Source: DATGKG01 sp963851325
GTDB taxonomy: Bacteria; Desulfobacterota; Binatia; Binatales; Binataceae
Direction of reading: 5' to 3'
Length of the DNA: 64,000 bases
NCBI GenBank assembly: GCA_963851325.1
Contig: CAWKOR010000001.1
Coordinates: 62,001 to 126,000 of the forward strand
Shown here: positions 16,916 through 23,663 of the stretch, piece by piece
Numbering within the stretch: position 1 is the stretch's first letter
Layout: every line of letters begins with the position of its first letter
Notes under the pieces: model-generated
The model's input: only the letters and a program-made list of their open reading frames with translations
Told to the model about the DNA's origin: nothing
Databases searched by the model: none
Translations under genes and position numbers: made by a program

Positions 16916-17467
16916 CTATTGTCCGCGGAGGGGAGAATTCAGGAGGTGGTCCACCAGATTCTGGAAGTTGTCCTCGCCATAGTTGGTCCCTCTTAGATCG
17001 ACGCCGAGGTGACCCGCGAGCCATTTTGGGGTCGCGGTGTACCAGGTGCCCGCTCTTAGAACGGGGATGAATTTCGCGTACTCGCCGGATGCGAGTCTGT
17101 GGGCGGTCATCAGATCGTGTTCGTAGCCGACGCCGCCCTCGCGTTTGTCGGCTCGTAGTCGATATCGTGGGGTGCAGATCAGAAGTACGAAGTCGGATGA
17201 CTCGATCGCAGCTTCCATGAAACGCGCGATACTGTCGCCCAGTTTCAGATGCCACTGATCGATTCGCACTTCTATGCCACTAGCTTCGAGGCGAAACGCG
17301 AACTCTTCAACCCATTCTTGATGGGCGGGGTTGTCCCAGGAGTAGGAGATGAAGACACTCCGACCCGCTCTTTTGCGGGTCTTCCGGCTTTGACGATCGG
17401 TCGTCGCGGAGCGGAAAATCGGTGGGGGGCCCGACCCTGGTCGTTTCACCCTTCCCTCGGCGCACAC
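16916..17467 (-). CDS. TIR/SEFIR-domain protein
   Basis: A 183-residue protein starting at GTG. After a basic 36-residue lead it shows one TIR/SEFIR domain: SVFISYSWDNPAHQEWVEEF, GIEVRIDQWHLKLGDSIARF, SSDFVLLICTPRYRLRAD and GGVGYEHDLMTA. E116 sits where NAD-cleaving TIR domains have their catalytic Glu. Bacterial TIR proteins usually act in NAD depletion or cyclic nucleotide signalling during antiphage defence. It lies 24 bp downstream of a small gene on the same strand. No STING, SIR2, Argonaute or SLOG partner is present, so the neighbour is the only candidate sensor or regulator. Confidence 0.85.
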   Translation of the reverse strand: MCAEGRVKRPGSGPPPIFRSATTDRQSRKTRKRAGRSVFISYSWDNPAHQEWVEEFAFRLEASGIEVRIDQWHLKLGDSIARFMEAAIESSDFVLLICTPRYRLRADKREGGVGYEHDLMTAHRLASGEYAKFIPVLRAGTWYTATPKWLAGHLGVDLRGTNYGEDNFQNLVDHLLNSPLRGQ

Positions 17468-17491
17468 CTCTCGCGGAGTGGCGGTTTGGGC

Positions 17492-17929
17492 TCACTCAAA
17501 ACGTAAACGTTTTGCGACCTCGCTGACGTGACGACGATGCTGGACGCCGCGATTGCGCTCGAAATTAGTCGACAGCGCTCGTCGACGAAGAAATAGCGAG
17601 GTCTGTTCGTTAGCTTTAAGAATTGCGGTTTTCAGCACCCTGAGATGGTACTTCTCCACTTCCTCGATCGTCGTGCCATCAAGGACAATGCGGTCGCCCT
17701 CTACCCTGGCAATTCCCGGACGATGCATCGAGGTGAATTTGGAAGGCCGGTCCCAAGCGTCCACAAAGAGGTTAGCCCAAAGTTCAAGGGGCTTGCGAGA
17801 AAGTTGAAAGGGGACTTTGTATAGACCGCTGCCCGCGGTTCCATCATTGCGAGGAACGCCGACTTCCGCCGCAATTACTCCCAAGATCCTGATTGGTTCG
17901 AAGGCCTTGGCTTTCATCGAAACTGACAT
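17492..17929 (-). CDS. Small protein of unknown function paired with the TIR gene
   Basis: A 145-residue protein I cannot assign to a named family. Visible features: a short beta-like N-terminus (EPIRILGVIAAEVGVP), a distinctive segment YKVPFQLSRKPLELWANLFVDAWDRPSKFTSMHRPGIARV, the motif GDRIVLDGTTIEEVEKYH, and a helical C-terminus HLRVLKTAILKANEQTSLFLRRR. There is no signal peptide or membrane segment. It is the first gene of a two-gene unit with the TIR protein. A regulatory or sensor role for the TIR effector is inferred from position only. Two in-frame starts (M1, M5) are possible. Confidence 0.65.
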   Translation of the reverse strand: MSVSMKAKAFEPIRILGVIAAEVGVPRNDGTAGSGLYKVPFQLSRKPLELWANLFVDAWDRPSKFTSMHRPGIARVEGDRIVLDGTTIEEVEKYHLRVLKTAILKANEQTSLFLRRRALSTNFERNRGVQHRRHVSEVAKRLRFE

Positions 17930-18035
17930 CCGAAGAAATCAGTATACCGCAGAGGACTGGGGCGATGAAGGGCAATTTGCAGTGGACATTGCGAATCGCG
18001 TGCAGAACTGCGACTAAGGTTCTTCGGAGGCTGCC

Positions 18036-19040
18036 GTGAAAAATCTCGCCATCGATATCCATGCGCATGCGCTCATCGGCAAGGCCGAGGAAATCGCCCG
18101 CTACGAGGATCACTGGCGGCGCGAAGCGCAGGAGGCGGCGCGCCTCTCCGGCAAGGAATCCTCCGAGCACAATCGGCTCCTGATGCAGACCGCTTACCTC
18201 GCGGGGCTGACCCGAGTCGAGGCGCGCATCGCCTCGATGGACGCGATGGGCGTCGAGGTGCAGGCCGTCAGCCCGGTGCCGACCCAGTATCACTACTGGG
18301 CCGAACGCGCGGTCGCCGAAAAAATCGTCGCGACCATCAATGAAGGAATTGCCCAGCTATGCAAAAGCCGCCCCGAGCGCTTCGCCGGCCTGGGCAGTGT
18401 CGCGATGCAGTTCCCCGAGCTCGCCGCCGATCAACTTGAGCATGCGATGCGCGAGTTGCGGCTCAACGGCGTCATCATCTCGACTGCGGTCAATGGCGCG
18501 GAGCTGGCGGATCCGCGCTTCGAGGTGTTCTGGGCCAGGGCTGAAGCGCTCGGAGCAGTGGTGTTCATCCATCCGATGGGCTGCTCGCTGGGCGCGCGGC
18601 TGACGCCATACTACCTCTCCAATGTCATCGGGAATCCGGCCGAGACGACGGTGGCGCTCGCGCATCTGATTTTCAGCGGGATGTTGGATCGGCACCCGAA
18701 GCTGAAGATCGTCGCGGCGCATGGCGGCGGATATTTTCCCTTCTACACCGCGCGCTTCGATCACGGATGGCGCGTGCGCCCCGAGGCGCATACCTGCGCG
18801 AATGCGCCGAGCACCTATCTCGGGAAAATCTGGTTCGACTCGCTGGTTTACGAGCCTGCGCAGCTCGAATACCTGATTCGTCGCGCGGGCGCCGGCAATG
18901 TCGTGCTCGGGACCGATTTTCCCTTCGACATGGGAATGGAGGATCCGCTCGGCTTTTTGAATTCGGTCGCCGGATTGTCGGACGACGATCGCGCACTCAT
19001 CCGGGGTGGCAACGCCTCGCAGTTGTTGGGACTGATCTGA
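18036..19040 (+). CDS. ACMSD-like amidohydrolase (metal-dependent decarboxylase/hydrolase)
   Basis: A 334-residue amidohydrolase-2 protein starting at GTG with GGAGG 8 nt upstream. The metal-binding motif IDIHAHAL is at the N-terminus. VVFIHPMG gives the mid-protein His and KIVAAHGGGYFPF the next, and VLGTDFPFDMG the conserved Asp near the C-terminus. This is the layout of 2-amino-3-carboxymuconate-6-semialdehyde decarboxylase and related gamma-resorcylate-type decarboxylases. Substrate is not determinable. A role in aromatic breakdown would fit the box genes but is only an inference. Confidence 0.85.
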   Translation: MKNLAIDIHAHALIGKAEEIARYEDHWRREAQEAARLSGKESSEHNRLLMQTAYLAGLTRVEARIASMDAMGVEVQAVSPVPTQYHYWAERAVAEKIVATINEGIAQLCKSRPERFAGLGSVAMQFPELAADQLEHAMRELRLNGVIISTAVNGAELADPRFEVFWARAEALGAVVFIHPMGCSLGARLTPYYLSNVIGNPAETTVALAHLIFSGMLDRHPKLKIVAAHGGGYFPFYTARFDHGWRVRPEAHTCANAPSTYLGKIWFDSLVYEPAQLEYLIRRAGAGNVVLGTDFPFDMGMEDPLGFLNSVAGLSDDDRALIRGGNASQLLGLI

Positions 19041-19204
19041 TCGCCGGATCCTGCATGGCGATGCTTGCTTCGCGACTCAGGTTCGAAGTCTCGATAGAGC
19101 CCGCCCCGACGTCCGCCGGGAGTCGAAGTGTGCTATCATTCGGTTGTGGCGCCAGACGGGCGCCGCTCGCCGTTTATGGCTGATGCCTGGCGATGATTAA
19201 AGCT

Positions 19205-19274
19205 CAGAAACAAACCCACCACTCGACAACGTCGAGTGGTGGTCCTGAGGCTCTGCGAAGGACCTCGAATGGCA
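19205..19274 (+). repeat. 70-bp hairpin repeat, copy 1
   Basis: Identical over 70 bp to 19295-19364. It starts CAGAAACAAACCC and contains a perfect 12-bp inverted repeat, CCACCACTCGAC with GTCGAGTGGTGG around a 3-nt spacer, then GTCCTGAGGCTCTGCGAAGG. The period of 90 bp is a multiple of three, which keeps any frame open through it. Confidence 0.9.
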
Positions 19275-19294
19275 CGATGCGCGAGGCCGAAACG

Positions 19295-19364
19295 CAGAAA
19301 CAAACCCACCACTCGACAACGTCGAGTGGTGGTCCTGAGGCTCTGCGAAGGACCTCGAATGGCA
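19295..19364 (+). repeat. 70-bp hairpin repeat, copy 2
   Basis: A perfect second copy of 19205-19274, separated by 20 bp of unrelated sequence. Zero mismatches imply recent duplication or conversion. Confidence 0.9.
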
Positions 19365-19671
19365 GAATGGGTAAACCGGAAACGCGAGAACAAAGCCACT
19401 TTTGGCTTGGAATCGCTAGCTTTTACCTCGATTCGGTCCCTACACCTATCCGTCGACGGGGTATGCCAATCAGTTGGAGAGGGAGCGCAGGTCGCAAAAA
19501 CAAACCCACTTACGGTCCGATGTCGCGGCGTAAAAACAAAGCCACTCGTCATTCGAGTCCCCTTGGCGCGCTCAAGACGGCCGCTCGGACATGCATCGCG
19601 GTCGATTTACCAAACGAAGCCAAATAATGCCCGCAATTGCGCAACTTTTCAAAAACGATAGCGCGAAATCA

Positions 19672-20172
19672 CTAGCCTTCGCCCTCGTAGTAGTCCACTT
19701 CCGACGCTTCCCGGAAGCATTTGCGCATCGCGCTCACCCGCCCCGATCCAACCGGCGCGCGCCCCGCAATGATTCCGATTTTTCCCGAATCAGGGTAGCC
19801 GCAAACCTCGGGACCGTTCAGGGTCGAGAAGCACAGGTAGCGCAGCGGTTCCGACCCAGTGTTGATAAGCTGATGCGCGCTCTCGGGACCGGCGCGAAAA
19901 GTCACAAAGTGCCCCGCGCCAACCTGGAACTCCTCGGCGCCCAGCCGCAAAGTTCCGGCGCCCGCGAGAATGTAGAGCGCCTCTTCGTTGGCGAAGTGAT
20001 AATGAAACGGCCACGCGCGCTTGCCCGGCGCGACCTCGAACAGGCTGCATCCGAGCTGGTCGGCGCCGGCCGCCTGGCCCAGCAGCTTGCGTCGAAAAGC
20101 GATACGGTCGCCATGCGACACCTCGATCCAGTCCAGGTCCTTTTCATGCACGATCGGGTTGTGCGAGTTCAT
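19672..20172 (-). CDS. Single-domain cupin protein
   Basis: A 166-residue cupin. Motif 1 is WPFHYHFANEEALYILAGAGTLRLG (two His and a Glu as metal ligands). Motif 2 follows in the GHFVTFRAGPESAHQLINTG stretch with a fourth His. The remaining sequence (RYLCFSTLNGPEVCGYPDSGKIGI) matches cupins annotated only as mannose-6-phosphate isomerase-like or metal-binding. No enzymatic role can be given. It is a single gene with a direct-repeat motif upstream. Confidence 0.83.
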   Translation of the reverse strand: MNSHNPIVHEKDLDWIEVSHGDRIAFRRKLLGQAAGADQLGCSLFEVAPGKRAWPFHYHFANEEALYILAGAGTLRLGAEEFQVGAGHFVTFRAGPESAHQLINTGSEPLRYLCFSTLNGPEVCGYPDSGKIGIIAGRAPVGSGRVSAMRKCFREASEVDYYEGEG

Positions 20173-20219
20173 GATGAAACCTCATCGGGCGAATTGAGGG
20201 CTCATGCTATAACTGCATC

Positions 20220-20250
20220 GATGTTGATCGCAACTGTACTGATGTTGATC
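20220..20250. promoter_or_regulatory. Two direct GATGTTGATC repeats 21 bp apart
   Basis: GATGTTGATC occurs at 20220-20229 and 20241-20250, 21 bp start to start, that is, two helical turns. It lies 48-78 bp upstream of the cupin start (minus strand) and beyond the end of the lipoprotein gene. The spacing fits a tandem binding site for a regulator. Function is inferred. Confidence 0.35.
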
Positions 20251-20312
20251 CAGAGTGCTCCACGAGATCCGCAACATGCGCCCCGCGCGCAAGGCATTGA
20301 CGATCGAAAGCC

Positions 20313-20723
20313 TTAATCGATATTCGGCGGCTGCGGGTGCGCGCCGGTCGACGAGCCGGCCTGCGAGGGGCGCGAAATCGTGGACGGCGAATTGGACCCA
20401 GGCTTGGGCGGCGTCGGCGCGGCCACCTGCGGCGGGACCGGCTGCTTCCCCGCGTCGCGCCGATACGCGATGCATGGGCGCTCGTCGCAATTGCGATGGC
20501 TTTCCGGCGGTTCGTAATAGTAGGGCGTCGCGGGCGCGAAGTTCTGATAATAGGCGCCATAGGGATCGTACGGCGCCGACGCGTACGGCTCGTATCCGTG
20601 GTTGGGCCCGAACTCGTAATCGGAGGGATAGGTCCCGTAGTAGGCGGGCTGCGTATTGGTGCATCCGGCTAGCGCCAATGCGACAGCCGTCAGTGCCGAA
20701 GCGATGAGAATGCGGATTGCCAT
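20313..20723 (-). CDS. Small tyrosine/proline-rich lipoprotein
   Basis: A 136-residue protein from MAIRILIASALTAVALALAGC. That is a textbook lipoprotein signal peptide with the lipobox LAGC (mature Cys about residue 21). The mature part is low-complexity and rich in Tyr, Pro, Gly and Ser (ends PSTISRPSQAGSSTGAHPQ), with no recognised domain. Likely an outer-membrane-anchored protein of unknown role. The longer frame to 20867 is not used, as it would bury the signal peptide. Confidence 0.72.
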   Translation of the reverse strand: MAIRILIASALTAVALALAGCTNTQPAYYGTYPSDYEFGPNHGYEPYASAPYDPYGAYYQNFAPATPYYYEPPESHRNCDERPCIAYRRDAGKQPVPPQVAAPTPPKPGSNSPSTISRPSQAGSSTGAHPQPPNID

Positions 20724-20796
20724 CAAGCCTTGCGATTCCAAACTAAGCCGAACGATCGCGGCGTCGCAAGCTGAAAGCGCGCGCGTTACTGCTTTG

Positions 20797-20850
20797 TATA
20801 ATAACATTACAAAATGTAATAACACCCGTCTAGACGCTAGCAGGCGTCTA
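20797..20850. promoter_or_regulatory. AT-rich divergent promoter with two palindromes
   Basis: Contains TATAAT (20797-20802), the inverted repeat ATTACA-AAA-TGTAAT (20806-20820) and TAGACGC/GCGTCTA (20831-20850). It lies between the lipoprotein gene (minus) and the GNAT gene (plus). It stands out as AT-rich against the window, as expected of a promoter region. Confidence 0.45.
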
Positions 20851-20999
20851 TTAGCTAGGTGTTTCATTCCATTGCAAATAACGCTATAGCTCAGCGACAG
20901 GAGGGTGCGAGTCGGGTCGGAAGTTTCGACTATGTTTCGCCCCCCGGCTTTTTCAGCAAAGGAACCGACTACCGCGGCTCATTGCCGTCTGCACCACAA

Positions 21000-21731
21000 A
21001 TGGCCGACGAGAAGGACATCGATCTCATAGACCTGATCGCGCCGGCGCCAAAACCGCGCAAGCCTCGCGTGTCCAAACCGTCCGACGTCAGAGACGCGGT
21101 TGCGGCCTTCGTCGGTTCCGCCGAGGCGGCGCCCGGCGACCAGCCCTCGCCGCGCGAACTGGTCGAGGCCGAAACCCACGGTCGCCTCGAAGTGCGCCCC
21201 ATCGGCACTCCGCTCGGCCTCAAGGAGCTCGCCAACCTTCACAAGAAAACCTGGAGCAACCTCAACGTCGCGGAGAAGCGCGTCCACGTTTTGCTGTGGC
21301 CGCTCGCGCTCCACTTCGGCCTGTACCAGATCAAGCCGGGGCAGGAGAGAAAGCGTCCTCCACTCATCGGCGCATTCTGGGCGCGATGCCTCGCCGACGC
21401 GCCGCTTACGCTCGGTCATCTGTATCCGGCCGCACTGTTCAAGGACATGCTGGCGACCGACGTGTGGGAATTTGGCGGGATGGTTATCGACACGACCTAT
21501 CAGGGCAAGGGGCTCGCCAAGCTGCTTTCCGACACCGCGCGAATTTTCCTGTTTTCGCGCCGCCCCAAACTTCTGATCACCAATCCGATCGAGCCGCTCT
21601 ATGAAATGTACAAGCAACTCGGCCTCAAGACCGTCGGGGACAAGCCGATCGAACATCCGCATGCCTACAACGTCAAAGTCTGGCTGATGTACGGGCGCTT
21701 CGATGAAATGTCGAAACCGTTCTACATGTAG
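21000..21731 (+). CDS. GNAT-like N-acyltransferase
   Basis: A 243-residue protein from MADEKDIDLIDL; an upstream ATG at 20859 would add 47 residues of composition unlike the rest. An acidic, Pro-rich N-terminal tail of about 60 residues leads into a GNAT-type domain: RLEVRPIGTPLGLKELANLHKKTW, VWEFGGMVIDTTYQGKGLAKLLSDTARIF (with the Q-G-K-G-x-A acetyl-CoA loop), and a C-terminal YEMYKQLGLKTVGDKPIEHPHAYNVKVW. The acyl acceptor is unknown. Confidence 0.72.
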   Translation: MADEKDIDLIDLIAPAPKPRKPRVSKPSDVRDAVAAFVGSAEAAPGDQPSPRELVEAETHGRLEVRPIGTPLGLKELANLHKKTWSNLNVAEKRVHVLLWPLALHFGLYQIKPGQERKRPPLIGAFWARCLADAPLTLGHLYPAALFKDMLATDVWEFGGMVIDTTYQGKGLAKLLSDTARIFLFSRRPKLLITNPIEPLYEMYKQLGLKTVGDKPIEHPHAYNVKVWLMYGRFDEMSKPFYM

Positions 21732-21822
21732 TAGGGTCGGCGCGCAGAGGTTGCCGCATAGTTCATAGATCGATAGCTTCCGAGCAAAGGAGAAATGCCG
21801 ATCTGATAGCGGCCGATCCCGC

Positions 21823-22437
21823 ATGACCTCACGCACCGTTTACCGAGAACTTGCCATCGCCGGACTTTTGTTAGCCTGGTACCCGATCGATTTACTGACC
21901 CGCCCGAGCGAGCGGTGGTTTGCGCGCATCGGCTATTCGCAGGATCCGGTGATCCTCGCGCATGGGCTCGGCGGTAACCGCGCGAACTTCTTTGCGTTCG
22001 CCGCCTATCTCCGGATGTCCGGGTTCTCGAATGTCCGATTCTTCGAATACTCGCGCTTGCAATCGCAATCGGTAGCGGAGTCGGCGAAGCGGCTTGGGAT
22101 GCTGGTTGAAGAGGTCGCGCCCGGCGGCGGCGTCCATCTGATCGGCCATAGTCTCGGAGGCACGATCGCGCGCCGATTCACCGCGATGGCTCCGGTCGGG
22201 ACCGTGCGCTCTCTCATCACCATCGGATCGCCGTACGCATTCTCGCAAAGCAGTCCGCAGGAGGTCGCAATCTTCGGCGACGAGGATCCGATCGTTCCGC
22301 CACCGCCGACCGAAATGATGGGCGAGCAGATGTTCAAGCAAATGGTGGTGCTCGAGGACACCGGCCATCTCGCGATTCTCTATCATCCCGAGACGCTGCG
22401 GGTAGCGGCCTCGGAGTTGCGGCTCAATCGCGAATAG
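21823..22437 (+). CDS. Alpha/beta-fold lipase/esterase-like hydrolase
   Basis: A 204-residue alpha/beta hydrolase of the triacylglycerol-lipase/PGAP1-like kind. It shows VILAHGLGGNRANFFAF (oxyanion HG-GG), the nucleophile elbow GHSLGG (Ser about residue 110), a DED near EVAIFGDEDPIV, and the late His in DTGHLAILYHPET. An N-terminal hydrophobic stretch (AIAGLLLAWYPIDLL) may be a membrane anchor or signal. The substrate is likely an ester or lipid; the physiological role is unknown. Confidence 0.8.
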   Translation: MTSRTVYRELAIAGLLLAWYPIDLLTRPSERWFARIGYSQDPVILAHGLGGNRANFFAFAAYLRMSGFSNVRFFEYSRLQSQSVAESAKRLGMLVEEVAPGGGVHLIGHSLGGTIARRFTAMAPVGTVRSLITIGSPYAFSQSSPQEVAIFGDEDPIVPPPPTEMMGEQMFKQMVVLEDTGHLAILYHPETLRVAASELRLNRE

Positions 22438-22467
22438 CCTTCCACTCGATGCCGAGGCCTTACGCTG

Positions 22468-23004
22468 ATGGCCGACGATCCGCAAATTCGCTTCCGGCCG
22501 CTGGCGATGCGCGACCTCGACTTGATGCATCGATGGCTCAACGATGACTTCGTCGCGCGCTGGTGGCCGGGCTGGCCGAGCCTCGAACAGGTGCGCGCCA
22601 AGTATGCGCCGCGCATCGAAGGTACCGAGCCTACAAAATGTTACATCATCGAACTTGAGGAGCGTCCGGTCGGTTTTATCCAGTGCTATTACATTCGTGA
22701 CTGGCCCGAGTATGCGATTGGCGCCGAAGGCGCCACCGCGGCCGGAATTGATTTGTTTCTCGGCGAACGCCGATACGGATACCAGGGCCTCGGCCCACGC
22801 GTCATTCGGCAGTTCCTGCGCGAGGTGATGTTTGCCGAGTATGCTGTCGATAGCTGCATCATCGGACCAGCTCAAAACAATCATGCTGCGATTCGTGCCT
22901 ACGAGAAAGTGGGCTTTCGCTACTTGAAGACGGTCTCGATTCCCGGCGAGCTCGAGCCCGAGTATCTGATGCGTATCATGCGCGTGGAGTTCGCGCATGA
23001 CTGA
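22468..23004 (+). CDS. GNAT acetyltransferase, AAC(6')-like
   Basis: A 178-residue acetyltransferase similar in layout to aminoglycoside 6'-N-acetyltransferase and siderophore-type acetyltransferases: RFRPLAMRDLDLMHRWLNDDFVARWW at the N-terminus, IGAEGATAAGIDLFLGERRYGYQGLGPRVIRQFL with the acetyl-CoA loop, and NNHAAIRAYEKVGFRYLKTV. Family resemblance alone does not show resistance activity. It overlaps mobA by 8 bp, so the genes are coupled. Confidence 0.8.
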   Translation: MADDPQIRFRPLAMRDLDLMHRWLNDDFVARWWPGWPSLEQVRAKYAPRIEGTEPTKCYIIELEERPVGFIQCYYIRDWPEYAIGAEGATAAGIDLFLGERRYGYQGLGPRVIRQFLREVMFAEYAVDSCIIGPAQNNHAAIRAYEKVGFRYLKTVSIPGELEPEYLMRIMRVEFAHD

Positions 23005-23611
23005 CAAGCCGCAATACTCGGCCATCATTCTGGCGGGTGGGAAAAGTTCGCGGATGGGCCGGGCTAAGGCCGATCTTCGTTTCGAAGCGGCCACCATGCT
23101 GGACTATGTGGTTTCCGAAATGATGCGGGTGTTCAACGAGCTGGTGGTCGCCGTCTCGGAGCATCGGGTATACACATGGGAGGGTTTCGGCGCCAGATCG
23201 ATCGTCGACCGCGCGCGCCATCGCGGTCCGGTCGCGGCGTTGCAGCAGGCGCTGCGCGCGATCGAATTCGACCGCGCCTTCGTATGCTCATGCGACGTGC
23301 CGTTCGTTAACGGCGACCTCGCGCGCACGCTGTGCGATATGCTCGGCGACCACGACGCGCTGATCCCTCAGGTCGACGGAAAGCTTCAGCCACTGCATGG
23401 AGCGTATCGCAAGAATTGCGCGAAGGTCCTCGCGACGATGCGCAAAGCCGGCGAGAATCGCCTCCATGAGATCGTGAATTTCGCGAAAGTGCGAGTGGTA
23501 TCGGAGGAAGAGATCCGCGCGCTCGATCTCGATCCCGAGCTGCTGAGCTTCTTCAATGTCAACACGCCGGAGGATTTTCAACGCGCCCGTAAGCTGATGG
23601 ATGATCGATGA
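22997..23611 (+). CDS. mobA: Molybdenum cofactor guanylyltransferase MobA
   Basis: A 204-residue nucleotidyltransferase with the GTP-binding LAGGKSSRMGRAKADL near the N-terminus, then the GPVAALQQAL segment, CSCDVPFVN (Asp for Mg2+) and FFNVNTPEDFQRA at the C-terminus. It attaches GMP to molybdopterin to give MGD, the cofactor of DMSO-reductase-type enzymes. No molybdoenzyme is in the window. Length is normal for MobA. Confidence 0.85.
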   Translation: MTDKPQYSAIILAGGKSSRMGRAKADLRFEAATMLDYVVSEMMRVFNELVVAVSEHRVYTWEGFGARSIVDRARHRGPVAALQQALRAIEFDRAFVCSCDVPFVNGDLARTLCDMLGDHDALIPQVDGKLQPLHGAYRKNCAKVLATMRKAGENRLHEIVNFAKVRVVSEEEIRALDLDPELLSFFNVNTPEDFQRARKLMDDR

Positions 23612-23663
23612 GCCGGGTAGGGCGTTCGCGAACGCCGCGTGAAAATCCGGACCGCCCGGCTTC

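Larger units (their letters stand above)
19041..19671. other. Gene-poor repeat region
   Basis: A 631-bp stretch with no supportable gene. Open frames run through it on both strands, but they consist of in-frame translations of the 90-bp-period repeats and lack any family features. It contains two 70-bp direct repeats with perfect hairpins and further scattered copies of a AAACAAA(C/G)CCAC-like motif up to 19545. The last 120 bp show nothing identifiable. Confidence 0.6.

Noticed and set aside
17498..17513. Palindrome AAAACGT-AA-ACGTTTT as an operator or terminator
   Set aside because: It lies inside the 3' end of the 145-residue gene, short and without a T-run on the relevant strand; probably chance.
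19205..19364. CRISPR-like array
   Set aside because: Only two full copies, unit of 70 bp with a 20-bp gap, no cas genes in the window; the geometry does not fit CRISPR.
19136..19627. Long open frames on both strands through the hairpin repeats
   Set aside because: Their length comes from a 90-bp (multiple of 3) repeat period; the translations are low-complexity and repeat-derived with no family features.
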